From positions 64,218,948 through 64,282,947 of the forward strand of contig OZ025242.1 of assembly GCA_964019155.1 (NCBI GenBank): a stretch of DNA of 64,000 bases, in the 5' to 3' direction. This stretch comes from Osedax fenrisi. Lineage: Eukaryota > Annelida > Polychaeta > Sabellida > Siboglinidae. Every line of letters begins with the position of its first letter. The first letter of the stretch is position 1. Below, one piece after another: positions 34,823 through 49,944 of the stretch. The translations under genes and the position numbers were made by a program. Below the pieces are notes generated by a model, which did not search any database, was not told where the DNA came from, and worked only from the letters and a program-made list of their open reading frames with translations.

Positions 34823-35213
34823 TCATTTTGAATCTGAACCTGAACCAGATCCTGAACCTGATCCAGTCCCAGAACCAGACCCAGAACTAGAACCTGACCC
34901 AGAGCCTGAACCAGAACCTGATCTAGATCCAGAACTGGAACTGGAACCAGATCTCGAGTGCGATTTGTTTGATGATGATCTAGAACCGCTCTTCGACCTT
35001 GATCTTGAATTCGATGATCCTGATGAAGATGATCCAGATGATCGTCCTCCCTTTGATACTATGGAACCGGCGGACTTTGAACGACTCCTAGACTGGCGTT
35101 CTGCTCCTCCTATTGGCTGATCATCAGAATTGTCAGAGTCGGATAGCATTCTGTGTGCTGCTTTCTTAGCAGGCGATGTCTCTTCCACCTCAGTAGTTAT
35201 CGCAGCCGGTACG
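34823..35213 (-). CDS. CTR9: CTR9 exon 24: Ser/Arg/Gly-rich C-terminus and stop
   Basis: Acceptor GAACAG|C (phase 2), stop TGA at 34825-34823. Encodes VPAAITTEVEETSPAKKAAH, RMLSDSDNSDD, an SR/RS-rich stretch and a long run of Ser-Gly dipeptides ending SDSK. A Ser/acidic C-terminus is typical of animal CTR9, but the SG repeat is unusually regular. Confidence 0.9.
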
Positions 35214-38200
35214 CTGTTCAATCAGGCGTGACATTTAGTAACAACAATTTTATATTGTATACTACATATATATATATATATATATATATAGTTCATATAG
35301 AGTTATTTAAGATAAATAAAAATAAATCCACAGATTTATACAAATACCACATACTAAATAATTAATAAATTTTGAAAATATATAATTCGAAAAATTACTA
35401 GAATGTTTGTTTTCAATAATTACAATCTAATTATTATAAGTTGAATATAGGAATATTTTGAATATTACTAATATAATATAATTGATATTATTTTTCATTT
35501 TTCATATTTACATCATTACAGGATCTTAAATAAGTAAACACATTAGTTTGATTATTAATGTTTCATTCACACCTAAAATATTATGATTACAAATAATGTA
35601 TATATATATATCTCTGTATATATATATATAGAGTACAACAAATTATTTCATATATAATTTTACATATTTCTAAAAGGGTCTTAATAGCATTTATTTTATA
35701 TTTTATTAACATTATTTAAATAAAATTGTAAAGGATTGTTTTATCATTGATAAGATACAATTCCAAACAGAGAAGTTAAATTTCACTGTATAATAGTGAA
35801 TACTTAGGTATTAAGTGTATAATTAATATTTAAGTAATATCTTTGATATTTAGAAATTAATTAATTGATATATATAGAAATACCAAAACATAAATTAAAA
35901 ATAAATTATTTATTTTGAAATTTGTATTCCTAATTTATATAAATTGTTATATAATGTTTTATATCTAATATATAAATTCTATAAATATAAAATGTATGTA
36001 TAGATAATAAATAATATATATTATACTTTATAATATTGATTTTATATTAGCTGAATACATACATAATGAATACATAATGTTATTCAACAAAATGGCCGTC
36101 ACATGGTGATATCCCCTTAAGGGTAAAATTAATGAAAACAAATAATATTTGTATTATATTATTATGATTTATTTATAAAATTTGAAATATTATCTTTAAA
36201 ATGGTATATACATGGTTTGTTTACGTAAAATAAAACTGATAAAAAGAAGCATTTTAAAACAAATATAAATATACAAGTATGCATTAATTTAAAAATTTAA
36301 ACTTAATTTACACAAAATAATTATTTTGACCAATTATGTTCACATAAATTCAATAAATTTAGTAATAATGCTTTATTTTATTTAATTTGTTTACAATATA
36401 TCCAAAACATATGTAATATTATTATTCATGTTTATTTGTATTGATAAGAATTTATAATTATTTAAAAATAGTATTTTGGTAATTTGTTGTTGATATTTTG
36501 TAGGTCATCTAAATAAATATGCATACTATAGAGAATTAAAAAAAAAACAAAAAAAAACTTGATCTACAATTCTCAGATTAATTATACAAATAAAGAAAAA
36601 TTTAATAATTTTAATAAATATTACTTAGTGAATTAAGTTTTTAAAAATAGTCCTTTTTTGTATCTTTTACATGTAAACGAAAAACCTGTGCCCTTAAATA
36701 CATGTACAAATCTATTTATAGAAAAGAATCACCTTAATGGAAGTAATCTTATCCTTGGTAATTATTATTTTCGAAAAAAAATTTATTTAAATTATTATGT
36801 AAGAAATAAATTATCAAATATTATCTATCATTTGAGATATAAAGTATACTATAAATCTTCATATAAGTTCATAAAAAGTTTACTTTATTGGAAGTACAAA
36901 TTGAATATATAATTTAAATTACCAGTAATAATTACAAAACAATCGGTTAAATAATTGCTGTATAACTTTGTGATTTATTTATCAATCTTGATAATTTAAA
37001 TATATTTATAAACATATAATTGTAATTATTTGTAAACAATTTATTTCATAATATAACGGTAACTATGATATGAGTATTGTCCTAAATACAAGCATTTTAG
37101 ATCAAAATAAATTGAATATATAAAAATATTATATTACTTTATTATATATAAATATTAATGTTCATATCATATATTTTATGTATTCTATATTATAGTACAT
37201 ATGTGTATTTAAATCATTGACTAAATGGTAATTCAAAATTGTATTATAATAAATTTTAAATGCCATTTACACAAAATAATGTTTTTCATGTATTGCTCTC
37301 ATTCAAAATTCAATATCTCATTGAATAATGGAAATAATGAATTGAAACTTTCAATATAAGTACTAAATAAAAAAGTACTGAATGTACTACTACTACTATT
37401 ACTACTAGCTACAATGCAGTAGGTAGTTCACACAAACACACACACGCCTACCTGTCTTCCTGGTCTGACTTGAGAAGATTCATGCCGTCAGAGCTCTCGT
37501 CAGAAGAGGAGATCATTTCCTTGGAGATAATCTTCTTTCTTTGTTTCGCGGACAGACCCCCAGATGCTGCCTTAGCTTCCCGTGCTATTTGCGCCTGTCG
37601 GTAGTGATCAGAGTGATATGGTTATACCAGCTTTTGGAATGTATAATTTAATTTATAATATTAAGACAAATTTAGGGTATTTTTAAATTTAACATGGAGT
37701 AGATACAAATATATAAATAATTAATATGTTTTTATTTATATATGAATAAAATTGTATGTAAAAAAAGTATTAATATTCTATATTATAAAATAGAATAAAT
37801 TATAAAACTAAAAAAAAAAATTCTAGGAAATTTTGATATTTCTATTGATTATTTTATTTTATTTAAATATAAATTTAAATTTTTTTCAAAAATAAAAATA
37901 TATTTAAAAAAATTAATTTTAAAAGAAAAATCAAATATCATATTTTCCAGAAAAAAAATCAATTCTCCTTAAAAAAATTGTAAACAATATTTAATTTTGT
38001 TTGCATATTTTAGTTAATTATAAGTAAATTATAAAATAAAGTGCTTTTTCATGTTTGGAGAAAAAAAAATTGTTTAAAGAAAATTTAATTTTAATAAAAA
38101 TATATAATTTTAACATGTATTTAACGTGTTTTAATATAAGTTACTATTTCAGTATCTTGGTATCTCAATAGAACTTAACATTTTGTTGTTGATGTAGTTA

Positions 38201-41200
38201 TATATTATATTAATTTTGTATAATAGTACAACTACATTCCTTACTGATGATACTTAATGAGGTCCATGTTTTACTGTTGTATCACTATGAACGCATGCAT
38301 TGCGTATTTGGGTTATTCTCTAGTTAATAAGCCGCATTGAACTAGTATTATTTGTATTGATTTTGTTTTGAAATTAAAAATAATATCTGATTTAAAAATT
38401 GTACAATAAATAAATTTGTTAAGAAGGAATACTTCATAAATTGTAATGAAAACATCTTAATAAATATGAATCTGATATTCTGATTATCTACATTAATTTT
38501 ATCATTTTAATTATTTTATTAGAAATTTTATTTTTAAATTACAATTAACAACAAAAATAAATTATATTATCTAAAATATACTCGATGAACTAAAATAATA
38601 TACATGAGCTAATCTATTTTCTATAAATAATATTCTTTACTTGCATAAAGTATGAATGATGTACGAAATATATTTTTTAAATTGTAAAAACTTTATAAAT
38701 CTTACTTTGGTATGCTAATTTCATAATAAACATTTAATTTAATTTAATCTAATATTTATATTTAATTTATTATATTTAATTTATAACTAAGCATTTGGGT
38801 TCATAGTTTGAAATTAATAATGTCCCACTATTGCACCGATATAGGATAGGACTGATGCTGCAGTTACTACGCGTGAGAGGTATATCTCAATCGCTACTAA
38901 ACAAGCCCTTACAGAGCCCCGCGGTGTGTGATTGGCTGTAACCTTTGTCTTCTTCTTAGTTTTCTTGGTAGGACCTCCTCCTTCTTCATCTGTGTCCAAC
39001 TGTTTCTTGCCTCGCCTATCAGACATGTTATCTCATTAGTGTTATGTGCGCAATGAAGCTATACACACTAGGTTATCTCTCAGCTGGTATTCATTATATG
39101 TATTTATTTATATTTATTTATTATTTAGTAATTATTCATATTCATAAAATTATCAATATTTATTAAATAATTGATATTTATTGTATTATTCATATTAATT
39201 AAATAATTGATATTTATTAAATTATCCATATTTATTCACTTATATTATTAAATAATTAAATTAAACTTATATTATTAAATAATTAAATTATTGATATTTT
39301 TCAAATAATTTATATTTACTAGATAATTATTATTTATTAAATTATTGATATTTATATAAAATTAATATTTATAAAATTATTTATATTTATCAAATAAATT
39401 ATATTTATTCAATTATTCATATTAATTAAATAATTGATATTTATTAAATAATTAAATTATTAATATTTATAAAATTATTGATATTTATCAAATAATTTAT
39501 ATTTACTAGATTGTTATTTATTAAATTATTGATATATATTAATTTATTCCTATTATATAATTTATATTTATTATTTATTTATATTATTATTCACATCCAT
39601 ATTTTGATAAATATGTACTTACAAACGTGTTCATTGGTGCATTATCTAATACTAACGGCTTCCTCTTCCTCGGGGTCTTCTTTCTGCCTTCTTTGCCAGC
39701 TCCACCTTCGCTGTCTTCGTCTTCAGTTCGGATTTCGCCGTCGTCGCGTACCTTTTTCTGTAGAGGTCAAAGTTCACATTAAATGTTAGTCACATGACAT
39801 CATCACAAACACTATCTAATTAGTTTACACATTGCACAGGTGTGTGTGTATTATGTAGAAATGTACGTGCATGCATGGCGCTGTAGATCGATATGTTGCA
39901 AATAAATCTGATTTTCAATCGATTTCAAGAATAAATAATATTTAGAATAAGGAATACACTCTAGTATCACTTTAACGTAATTTAATGATTTATTAGTGAT
40001 ATTACATGTATTTAATTTTATTTAAAAAAAATATACATATTTATTTATTAAAGAGTAAATGTCAACATTATTTGAGTTACTATTTCAATAATATATATTT
40101 ATCTACTATATATTGATTTCTGAATTTATGATTTTGAATTAAATAAGGAGAATCCTTTTTCTAAAAGATTTCTATATTTCCAGATAAAATTCACTCCAAA
40201 TGATAATTCACAACTAGATAAATTAGTTACGATCTATTAATTTATTGAAACTGTTAACTAGGGTGGTATACATAGGGTTCAACCTTTCCCTTTCTGACAG
40301 GTTTATCCTCGACCACATTCTCGAACACGAGCAGGTTCTTAGTCTTCTCGATATAGGCAGCACGAGCATCCAGCTTACCTTTCAGCTTCTCCTCAGCTAT
40401 CTTCCTCTTCTCCAACTGAGGGGGGCGGGGCAGTTTGTAAGTGTAGGGGGTGGGTGAATGTAATAGTGGGCAAGGGGTAGGTGTAAAAGTGGTGGCAGGT
40501 TTAATAGTTAGGGGGTGGTTGTAATAGTAGGGGTGTTATAGTGGCGGGTATAATAGGGTAATGCGTATCTCCATCGAAACCTTCTGGTCTTCAGTCTTAC
40601 GCATGACAGCTTCACGTTCGAGCTTATGTTTACGTCTGAGGTCCCTCTCCTGTTCGTCAATCCTGCGAGCGTGGGCGACGTAGTGGGCAGCCTGTGACAA
40701 CAGGTCAGTGCATTGCTGGGCCTCGCTGACCGCACGCTTTAGGTCGAAACGCATCCGATCACCCTCTATGGCTACGTGGTTAAAGTACCTGAGGGGCGGG
40801 GCGGGGGGGTAATAGAGCTAGCGTGATTAAAGGTGTATGTCAATATCGCTGTGGGTACCGTGAGAAGGGTGTACCGTGGCACAACACTCACTATATATTC
40901 GAGCATTTCTAATATCTCGCACACACACAAACATATATATATTATCACCTGTATATATATATATACTTATGAAATGTGATTAAAACGAATAGATTGCTGA
41001 GATGGCTAACTTGAGCGCCAGTTGGAGATCTTTCACAGCCGACATAACTGTGGACAGGTTCGAGGTTTCGTCTCGTAGGGTAGCGGTGGCAAGACGTTGC
41101 AGTACCAGCGAGATGTTGTACAGAAGCACCGTGTCACCGGGCATGATGTGCATCGCCTTCTGTATGGACTGACGGCACTCCTGCAAGCGTAGCCTTCTCT

Positions 41201-41784
41201 CCGCTGACTGCATTGTGGTCATGTTACCTGTGGGGGGGGTTAGTTTTCATTGCGAATAAGATTTATGCTTATGTACTGACATTATAATTTATATATTAAA
41301 ATGTTACATTTCCTTATACGAATAACAAAAATACTATAAATGTAAATACTCATATTTATTTCAAATAAAACATATATATATTTATAGATTACAGTATTAA
41401 GCTAACTTAAGGGCCGGGGGCGAAATATATGATGATATTTACATGGTGAAGATAAGAGATTTTTTATATACTAAAAGAACGATTACTTCTGAAATAAATA
41501 AGATATGTCTACATTTTTTTAAGCTTTATTAATTACATTTAGATATATATATATATTATAAATATTTTACTATATTTTTAATCTTTATTTGTATACGGTT
41601 GTATATATAAATGTTTATTGATAACACTTATAGTTAATGTTATGCATCGAGATTTATATAATTTTAAAGATAATATATTATGTTTACTAATGTTTTATAA
41701 TATGATTTTTAATACAATATATATATATTTCAAAAATCATATATTTCGCTGGCCCTTAATAAATATATGTATATTTGTATAAGT

Positions 41785-41823
<39 letters not shown>

Positions 41824-42828
41824 ATAGGCTAAAAGTTAGTGTTCTGAAATGTAAGTAAATTTTTCTATCTTTTAAATGTAAACACATGAAGGTAATATTT
41901 ATAGTTCATTTTCAGAAACTATACCTGTCAGATAACTACTATGATTCTACAAACTTTTATTCATGGTGGAAGTTGATTGAGCAGCCTGTCCTGCCCTGTA
42001 ATACACTCGAGCCAAGCACATTGATATCTCTACGTCGGTGTTCATGAAGAACTTCGCTAGGCAATTCTCGTACTGTGATCACGTGGGAGGAGGGGTATAT
42101 TAGAGGAGGGTACAACTGTAGGTAGACGTCTAGTTTAGGTAGACATCTGGTTTAGGTAGACATCTGGTTTAGGTAGAATTCGAGTATAGGTACACCTCTA
42201 ATATAGGTAGACATGTGTACTTAGGGTACCTACCATCAATATGGCTGCGACGTATTGCTTCTGTTCTACGTAGATATGAGCTATGTTCATCCACACATCA
42301 GCGAATTCTGCAGTAGCTTCTCTTACCTAGTGAGGGGTCAATTAGGGGTCAGTTAGGAACATCATAGCAGTGGTAAGTTAGGTAGAGTGGTATTAGTGGT
42401 CAATAAGGTAGAGTGGTATTAATGGTCAATAAGGTAGATTATTAGTGGTCAATATATATAACATTATTAATGCTCTACAACATTATTAGGTATATTAGCA
42501 GGATTCATTAGTGTTAGCTAATAGATTACATCATATTTAGTTAGTATTACGTCATCTTTGCTTAAGTCATTATTGAAGAGGATTATCTCACTATCACGGT
42601 AATGATGTAAGATATTAATTGCAATTAAATTGGGCAGATGTACAATCGATATTATTTAATATCGATAGTAATTTCGAAACTGACAGTAGACAAAAGGTGT
42701 ACAGTCAACTCTCCCTAACTCAATATCTCAGACACATATTGTTGGTATGTTCGAGTCTGAGATAGCGGAGATGACTGTATAACTAAGACTGCTCTACACG
42801 TGATCACACTGTAAGGGTGATCTCTCTA

Positions 42829-42866
<38 letters not shown>

Positions 42867-45800
42867 GTTTGTAATGTATTGTATTGTATTTAATTATTGT
42901 ATTTTAATTAATTATACCAAATATATAGGTATTATACCCAATCACAAGTGTTAAAATCAATGTTAATAATACCAAAGATATAACACTCCCTATCTACGCA
43001 ACTTGATTAATATCTAGGCATCCCGCTGCTAGCAGAAGTATCGAAATAATACTAAAATAGATTAAGGTTTGTAGCGATTTGGATACAACAATGTTTTCAT
43101 TGCTCTATTAAATTACATGCAATATAAATTAACTTTTACTCGCCACATAGATATTTATAGCATTTAAAATCAACAAATCTTATTGCTTTGTTATATATTA
43201 ATAATGAAAACTTAGTTTTCATTATATAAATAATAATTTAAAGCATATTATTTTTCATTTAAAAAGTATATAGTTTAATACAAATTTACATTATAAATAC
43301 ACGTTCCGAAATTGACCTTATATCATCGATATAAAGAAAGTGGACGCACGCAATTGACGCACGTAATGCATGTAAAATATAGATACGTGAATGACACTTT
43401 TATTGATAAATTAACAAAATGGCATCAGTGATTTTGATTGGATATTAGTCATATTATATATGTCAAATATTAAAACAGTAGGCTTTTCGTCGAAATCGAT
43501 CTATAGGACTTCTATCTATTTCAATGGATTTAGATTAAAATATCAATAAAATAGTATTATATCTTCAATTTAAAAACACAAAATTACGAGGAATGTTGAT
43601 ATGATGTATTTTAAATATATAATTTTATTTTTAGTATAGATAGTATATTAAAATTGGTAGTAATTATCAATATATATGTATTAATATATAATATTCATTT
43701 AAAATTTAGTAGGTATTTAGTGGTAGGTTTCGACTGCAGCGCCTATATCGCCTATTGGTTTTGAATGAAACACATAATATAGCTATAACAGCTTTTACTC
43801 TGGAAGAATATAGAAAAGTGACAGATAATCTTAAAGATGGTAAGGCTACAGGACCTGATGATATAAGTCCAGAGATACTAAAGTACTGCAAATTTGACGA
43901 CATCATACTAAACTTTGCAAATAATATACTATTTTTACAAGAAACACCAGCTCAATGGACATCAAGCAACATAAAGCCACTACCTAAATCTGGAGATCTA
44001 AGCGATGTAAATAACTACAGAGGAATAAGCTTATCAAGTATTGCTTCAAAGATAACAAACAAGATGATTCTGAACAGAATTCAACCTACAGTCGATAAAT
44101 TGTTGAGGAATAACCAAAATGGATTTCGACCAGGTAGAGGAACCATTGCACATATATTAGCAATAAGACGACTCATAGAAGGAATTAAGACCAAAAATAT
44201 TCAATCTATCATAACATTTGTGGATTTTAAAAAGGCTTTCGACAGCATCGACAGAGCAGTTCTATTCAAAATTCTCAAGATTTATGGAATTCCAGAAATA
44301 CTAATAAGAGCTATAAAATCTCTTCACAGTAACTCAAAAGCGCAAGTAATAACGCCTGATGGAATCACTGAAACTTTCCTTATTCAAAACGGAGTACTGC
44401 AAGGAGACACTCTAGCTCCATTCCTATTCATTATAGCTTTAGACTATGCTATGCGACTAGCAATAGATGGACGAGAGAGCGAAATAGGTTTTGAAATAGC
44501 AAGAAAGAAAAGTAGGAGACATCCAGCAGTAAATGTTACAGATTTCAGCTATGCAGACGACGTAGCTCTTATTAGTAAAAATATTGAAGAAGCACAAATA
44601 CTGCTTCAGAGAGTAGAAGAAGAATGTGGAAATATAGGTCTAAAGATAAACTGTAAAAAGACAGAAGCCATGTATTTCGGTATAGACAATAACCAACATA
44701 TACACACCATACTCAATAATGAAATCAAAATAGTAGATAACTTTAAATATCTAGGGTCATGGATGCAAAGCTCAGAAAAAGACTTCAATATTCGTAAAGC
44801 ACTAGCCTGGTCAGCCGCTAATAAGATGAAGAAATTATGGAAATCAAGCATAAGAGACTCACTTAAAGTTAGAATATTCAGGGCTACGATTGAAACAATA
44901 TACACATATGGTGCTGAAACATGGACAACTACAAAAACTATGAATAAACGAATAGATGGATGTTACACCAGACTTCTCCGAATGGCTTTAAACATATCCT
45001 GGAAAGATAAAATCAATAACATAACGCTATATAATGGACTCTCAAGAATATCTGAAGTAATAAAAGAAAGAAGACTAAAACTTGCAGGTCATTTGATGAG
45101 ACACGACAACGAAATGGCTCATAAACTTGTCCTATGGGAACCGACAAATGGTAGTGCAAGAAGAGGTCGCAAAACCATCACTTTTGTAGATAATCTAAGA
45201 GAAGACATAGGACTAGACGATATAAATGAGATAAAGACGATGATGTTGGACAGAGATGTTTGGAGAGATAAGGCAAAGAAGAGTCGAGCGAGAGCTCGAC
45301 ATAAGTAAGTAAGTATATCGTAAAGTGCCATACACTACATTCAATTGCTTATCCACTTTCTCTATATAGGTGACACTGTTGGTTTTTGTATATAAAATAG
45401 AATTACACGATTTCGCATGAGTGTTATATCTTTCCTTAGAACAATCGTTGATAATACTAACAATGCACTGTGTTATAACAATAGAGTGTGGTGTGGTGGT
45501 GTGTTACCTGAGCGAATACATCCCTAGCTTCGTTGTAGTTGCCCCTGTGAGCCAGTAGACAGCCTATACCGTTAGCTGCCCAAATGTTACGTTCATCGTT
45601 ACGGAGAACAGCCTTGAACATGGCTAGGGCTCGGTCCTGATGTCTCTTGATCTACGAGAGAGAGAGGGTAGGGGGCGCTAGTAGTGTGAGGTGGTGGTGA
45701 TAGTAGGGGGAGCTAGTAGTGTGAGGTATCGGTGACAGTAAAATAATGTTCAACGTGTTGCGATGTGTGTCATAATGCTCTATATGATGCTCGGTATGAT

Positions 45801-48550
45801 GCAGTTACTCCATTACCTTATCTTTATCCCTCATCGGTTGATGCAGAGTCTGAAGCCAGACATTACCGAGAGCGATCATTGAATAGCTATCGTCCTTGGT
45901 GGCTGCTCTCTGAAGGACCCGTTCAAACTTCTTCTGGCCCGGACCCCACTCCTGTTTAGCCAGATGCAGGTTACCGATCAGAGACCAGGCGTCCGGGTGG
46001 TCCTGATTAATCTGCAGCGCTTCTTTGTACCAATCGGACGCCTCGTAGATCTGACCCCTCTCGCGGGACATGCTCCCCAGGCGGAGGTAGCCTGCCGAGC
46101 GATGCGATTGGTTTAGAAATTCACGTCGGATTCGGTGAATATTTAATTTGAGAAATACGCGAGAGATTCATTATTACAGATATAATATATGAGAGTTAAA
46201 CAGAGAGGTATGTCTATAGTTATGATAGGCTTCATGACCTACTAAGTTTGTAATCAACAATAGATGTATACTACATAATGAATGTTATATACGTTTTAAT
46301 TTTAGTTTGATTCAATAAAACATTCCGACATCACTGAACTGGATACGGGTTGAGCCCGTCCGTTAGACTAACAATCCAGATAGTTGGGATGTTCACGCAG
46401 AATATCCTTATAGAGAGCCTCTGCCTTTAGGGAGTTGTTCTGTCGCTCGTAAAGTCTAGCGAGGTTATAGTTCATGGTGACAGCGATGGAGGCGTAGTAA
46501 CTGTCTCCCGTTACGTCCATTGCATTCTCCTCGGGGCCTATGCCGGACTCCTGACGTGCCCTCTTTAGGGCGTTTACTAGGGATTCCTAGTGGACGGGGT
46601 GGTTAGAGTGAGGTGGGGGGTGGTTAGAGCGGGGGTAGCGAAATGAAGGATGGACTAATAGAGAGTTATAATACTGATTAATCATTTTGTTTCAGGGTAA
46701 GTATTGACGTAGAGTGGTTAGAAGTAAGTGATAGAGAGATAGGAAGTCAGCGAGGGTGTCGCCACCTAGTGTGTGTTAACCTCGCAATTTTCGATGTCGT
46801 TAAGCCTAAAGTATAGGGCCCCCATATTGTTGTGGATCTCTGCGGGAATCTCTGTGAGCACGATTTCATTGAGGAGTGAAGTCGCTTTAGCGTAAGATAC
46901 CATCGCCCCCTGTTGATCAACATAACTATTAGCTCTAGGTTAGGTCTTAAAGATCGGGGTAAGAGTGGTGTAAGATCGGGGTTAGAATGGTGTAAGAGCG
47001 GTGTAAGGGTCGTGTAAGAGTGGGGCAGTGGTACCGATAGATTATAGACTTTTTATTTGAATAAAGGCTGGGATTTAAATCATTAAAATTTTATAATTTA
47101 AACTAAACTAATTATTATTATTATTAATATCAGATTTAGGTATAAGTACGTGGCTAATTGTAGAAGCATTACTGCTTGTCGAGATAATTACCATTTAATG
47201 TATGCACGTGTGTATATGTATGTATTACCGGTAGATCGGTGCGTTCCTGTATCTGTGCTAGCTCTATCCATGCTTCAACATCATCATCCTTCTGTTCCAC
47301 AACCTTGCGCAGGTATTCCTTAAGATTGAGGTGGAGGGGTAGTCTTAATCGAGCGGGTTAGGTTTAGTGGAGGGGGTTTAGTGTAGGGGGTTAGACTTAG
47401 TGAAGGGGGTAGGTTTAGTGGAGGGGGTTTAGTGTAGGGGGGATAGACTTAGTGAATGGGGTAGGTTTAGTGAAGGGGGTTTAGTGTAGGGGGTTAGACT
47501 TAGTGAAGGGGGTAGGTTTAGTGGAGGGTGTTAAACTAGGGGTTAAACTTGTACTTAGGGTTAGATTTAGAGGAGGGTGTAGGTGAAATTATCCGCTTAT
47601 GGAACAACACATATATTAATTTGTGTTATAAATTAAGTTAATTTTACTGATAATTTTCCTAAATAGATTTTTAAAGTTTTTATTATAATGTACATCAATA
47701 AATATATAATTATATAATATAATTAAAATGTATAGAAAATTAGAAAGTAAAATTTGCAAAATAACAAAATAAATTCGGAACTTTTGGAAATATTAAAAAA
47801 AATGTATTCCTCATATATTTCTATTAACTCCCACGCATCTCAAATCGCACATAATTTATATAATTTAATGATTTTTCATTTAGTGAATATAAACTAATAT
47901 TAAAAAAAACTCAGTAGTTAAATTATATTAATAAAAATGATTTTATATGTGATAATATCCAATAAAGGCGATAAGTTTCTTTAAAATATGTCTTTATATC
48001 TTCGATTTTTAGTATTATGTCAAAATACAACATTATATAATATTTATTATGAAAATACTTGATTAATTTTAATAAATAAATAAATAAATTAATATAATAA
48101 TTAATTAATATATAATATTTTTTCAGTTTATTATTAAGTAGAATGTTATAAACATATTATCCATTAGAATATTTATGTATATTATAATATTTTATGAAGT
48201 ATTTATTTATTTATTTATTGAAATATGAAACTATTTTAATTAACAATTAATTATAATTATTATAATTAATTAAGTATAATATTACGAATAATAATTAAAA
48301 TCCAATTTTTTTCCAGATTTATAATATATATCTTATACTTTATAAAATAAATATAACTTGTTATATATAATTATCAACATTTGAATACGAATAATCATTT
48401 TGTAAAAAGGTGCGTACACTTTTTGTTAAATATAGATTATTTTCACATTTTATTAAAAATGGCTGGGATTCACAGGGTTGAACAATTTATTCTAAATTAT
48501 TGTATGTCGTTAATATAAATATATGTAGAGTTATATACGTATACATATAC

Positions 48551-48591
<41 letters not shown>

Positions 48592-49893
48592 TTAACTCGT
48601 CAAATGATCAGGAGAAAGGTATTATGTTATTGATAATAAGCAGACAATAAAGGTATACACTTTTGTAAGGTGTATATATGTATGTGTATATGTGTATGTA
48701 TGCGCGTGTGTTATTGCGTTAGTCTGAATATTCAATTAAGCGAGTAGGTACGGTTTTTAACCTTTGACCTATCCAACTTCTCCGGTATTGTGGAATTCGC
48801 GTATAAAGAACCCAGAATCTTGATGGCTTCGTAATTATCGGGCATGACCTTGAGAACTTTCTCCATGCAGTTGGCAGCCTGGTGGGGTAGGGTACATCGG
48901 TAGGAATAATAATGCAAGTAATTCTCTATTTTAACTAATATAATTAATTAATAAAATGTACAAAAATATCATTTTAATTAGTTATTGATTTAAATGACGC
49001 TCACATGATTTTAAAATTATTAATAAAATACATTAAAGCTTATATATTTTCAAATTATTGGCATCGTGTTTACCTATAAATAAATTAGATTCATAATTTT
49101 GTACAGTTTAACATTCTAAATAAAATGATAAAATAATTATAAATATGGTAAATTTTTATATTTAAATAATTCATTAATAAATTAAAAAATTAATTAATTA
49201 ACAAAATTATTACATTAAATTATTAATAAATTAAAAAATATAAATACAATGGGATATATAACATATATGTATTAAAATATTTGATAATATTAAAATTATT
49301 ATTTTTTAAATAATGTAAATTATTATAATTTATTGTAATAATTCCAACCAAAAAAAATTCCAATAAAAACATTATTTTTAAATTATATTTATATGATTCA
49401 AATGAAATTTAAAATAATTAACAATGCGGAATATTCAGAGTATATAGTTGGTAGAACATTATTGCCTATCTCAATCATGTTCAATTATCAATTATATAGT
49501 AATTTATGTGGCAGAGATATTTAATATATATTTAAAAAAAAAATTGCTTACTATAAATAGATTTTAACATGTAGGAGATAGGGAATTGGTATGTAGTTTA
49601 AAAACACTAATGATTTCTATAGAAAATAGTTAGATATCTAGTTTTATTATTTCATTTTTTACGAAACCTATGATTTTTTGAATTTTTATAGTTAATTATA
49701 ATTCATATTTTTATTATGATTAAACAAAATAAAAAACAATCTTTCTCGTATAAATAAAATTAAATATCTTTATAATAGTTAAGATTTGAATTAAATTAAT
49801 AAAAGGTAAAACTAGTCTTAGTATTATTAATGTTGGTATGTATGACAAAAATAAAGTTATGAGAAAATTGAGTTCAAAGTAAATAGTTATTAC

Positions 49894-49944
<51 letters not shown>

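Larger units (their letters stand above)
42327..45507 (-). other. CTR9 intron 15 with nested elements
   Basis: Contains GGTCAATAAGGTAGA repeats (42375-42450), a pogo-like mini-element (42702-42777), a (GT)n run (42831-42862), TIR element T copy B (42971-45450) and, inside it, the RTE-like reverse transcriptase. Confidence 0.7.

Noticed and set aside
36658..36912. 84-codon plus-strand frame in CTR9 intron 23
   Set aside because: Composition is only Tyr/Lys/Asn/Ile/Leu as expected from random AT-rich DNA, and no domain or splice context supports it.
42112..42450. Regular spaced repeats considered as a CRISPR array
   Set aside because: Units are imperfect minisatellites without unique spacers, in a eukaryotic intron.
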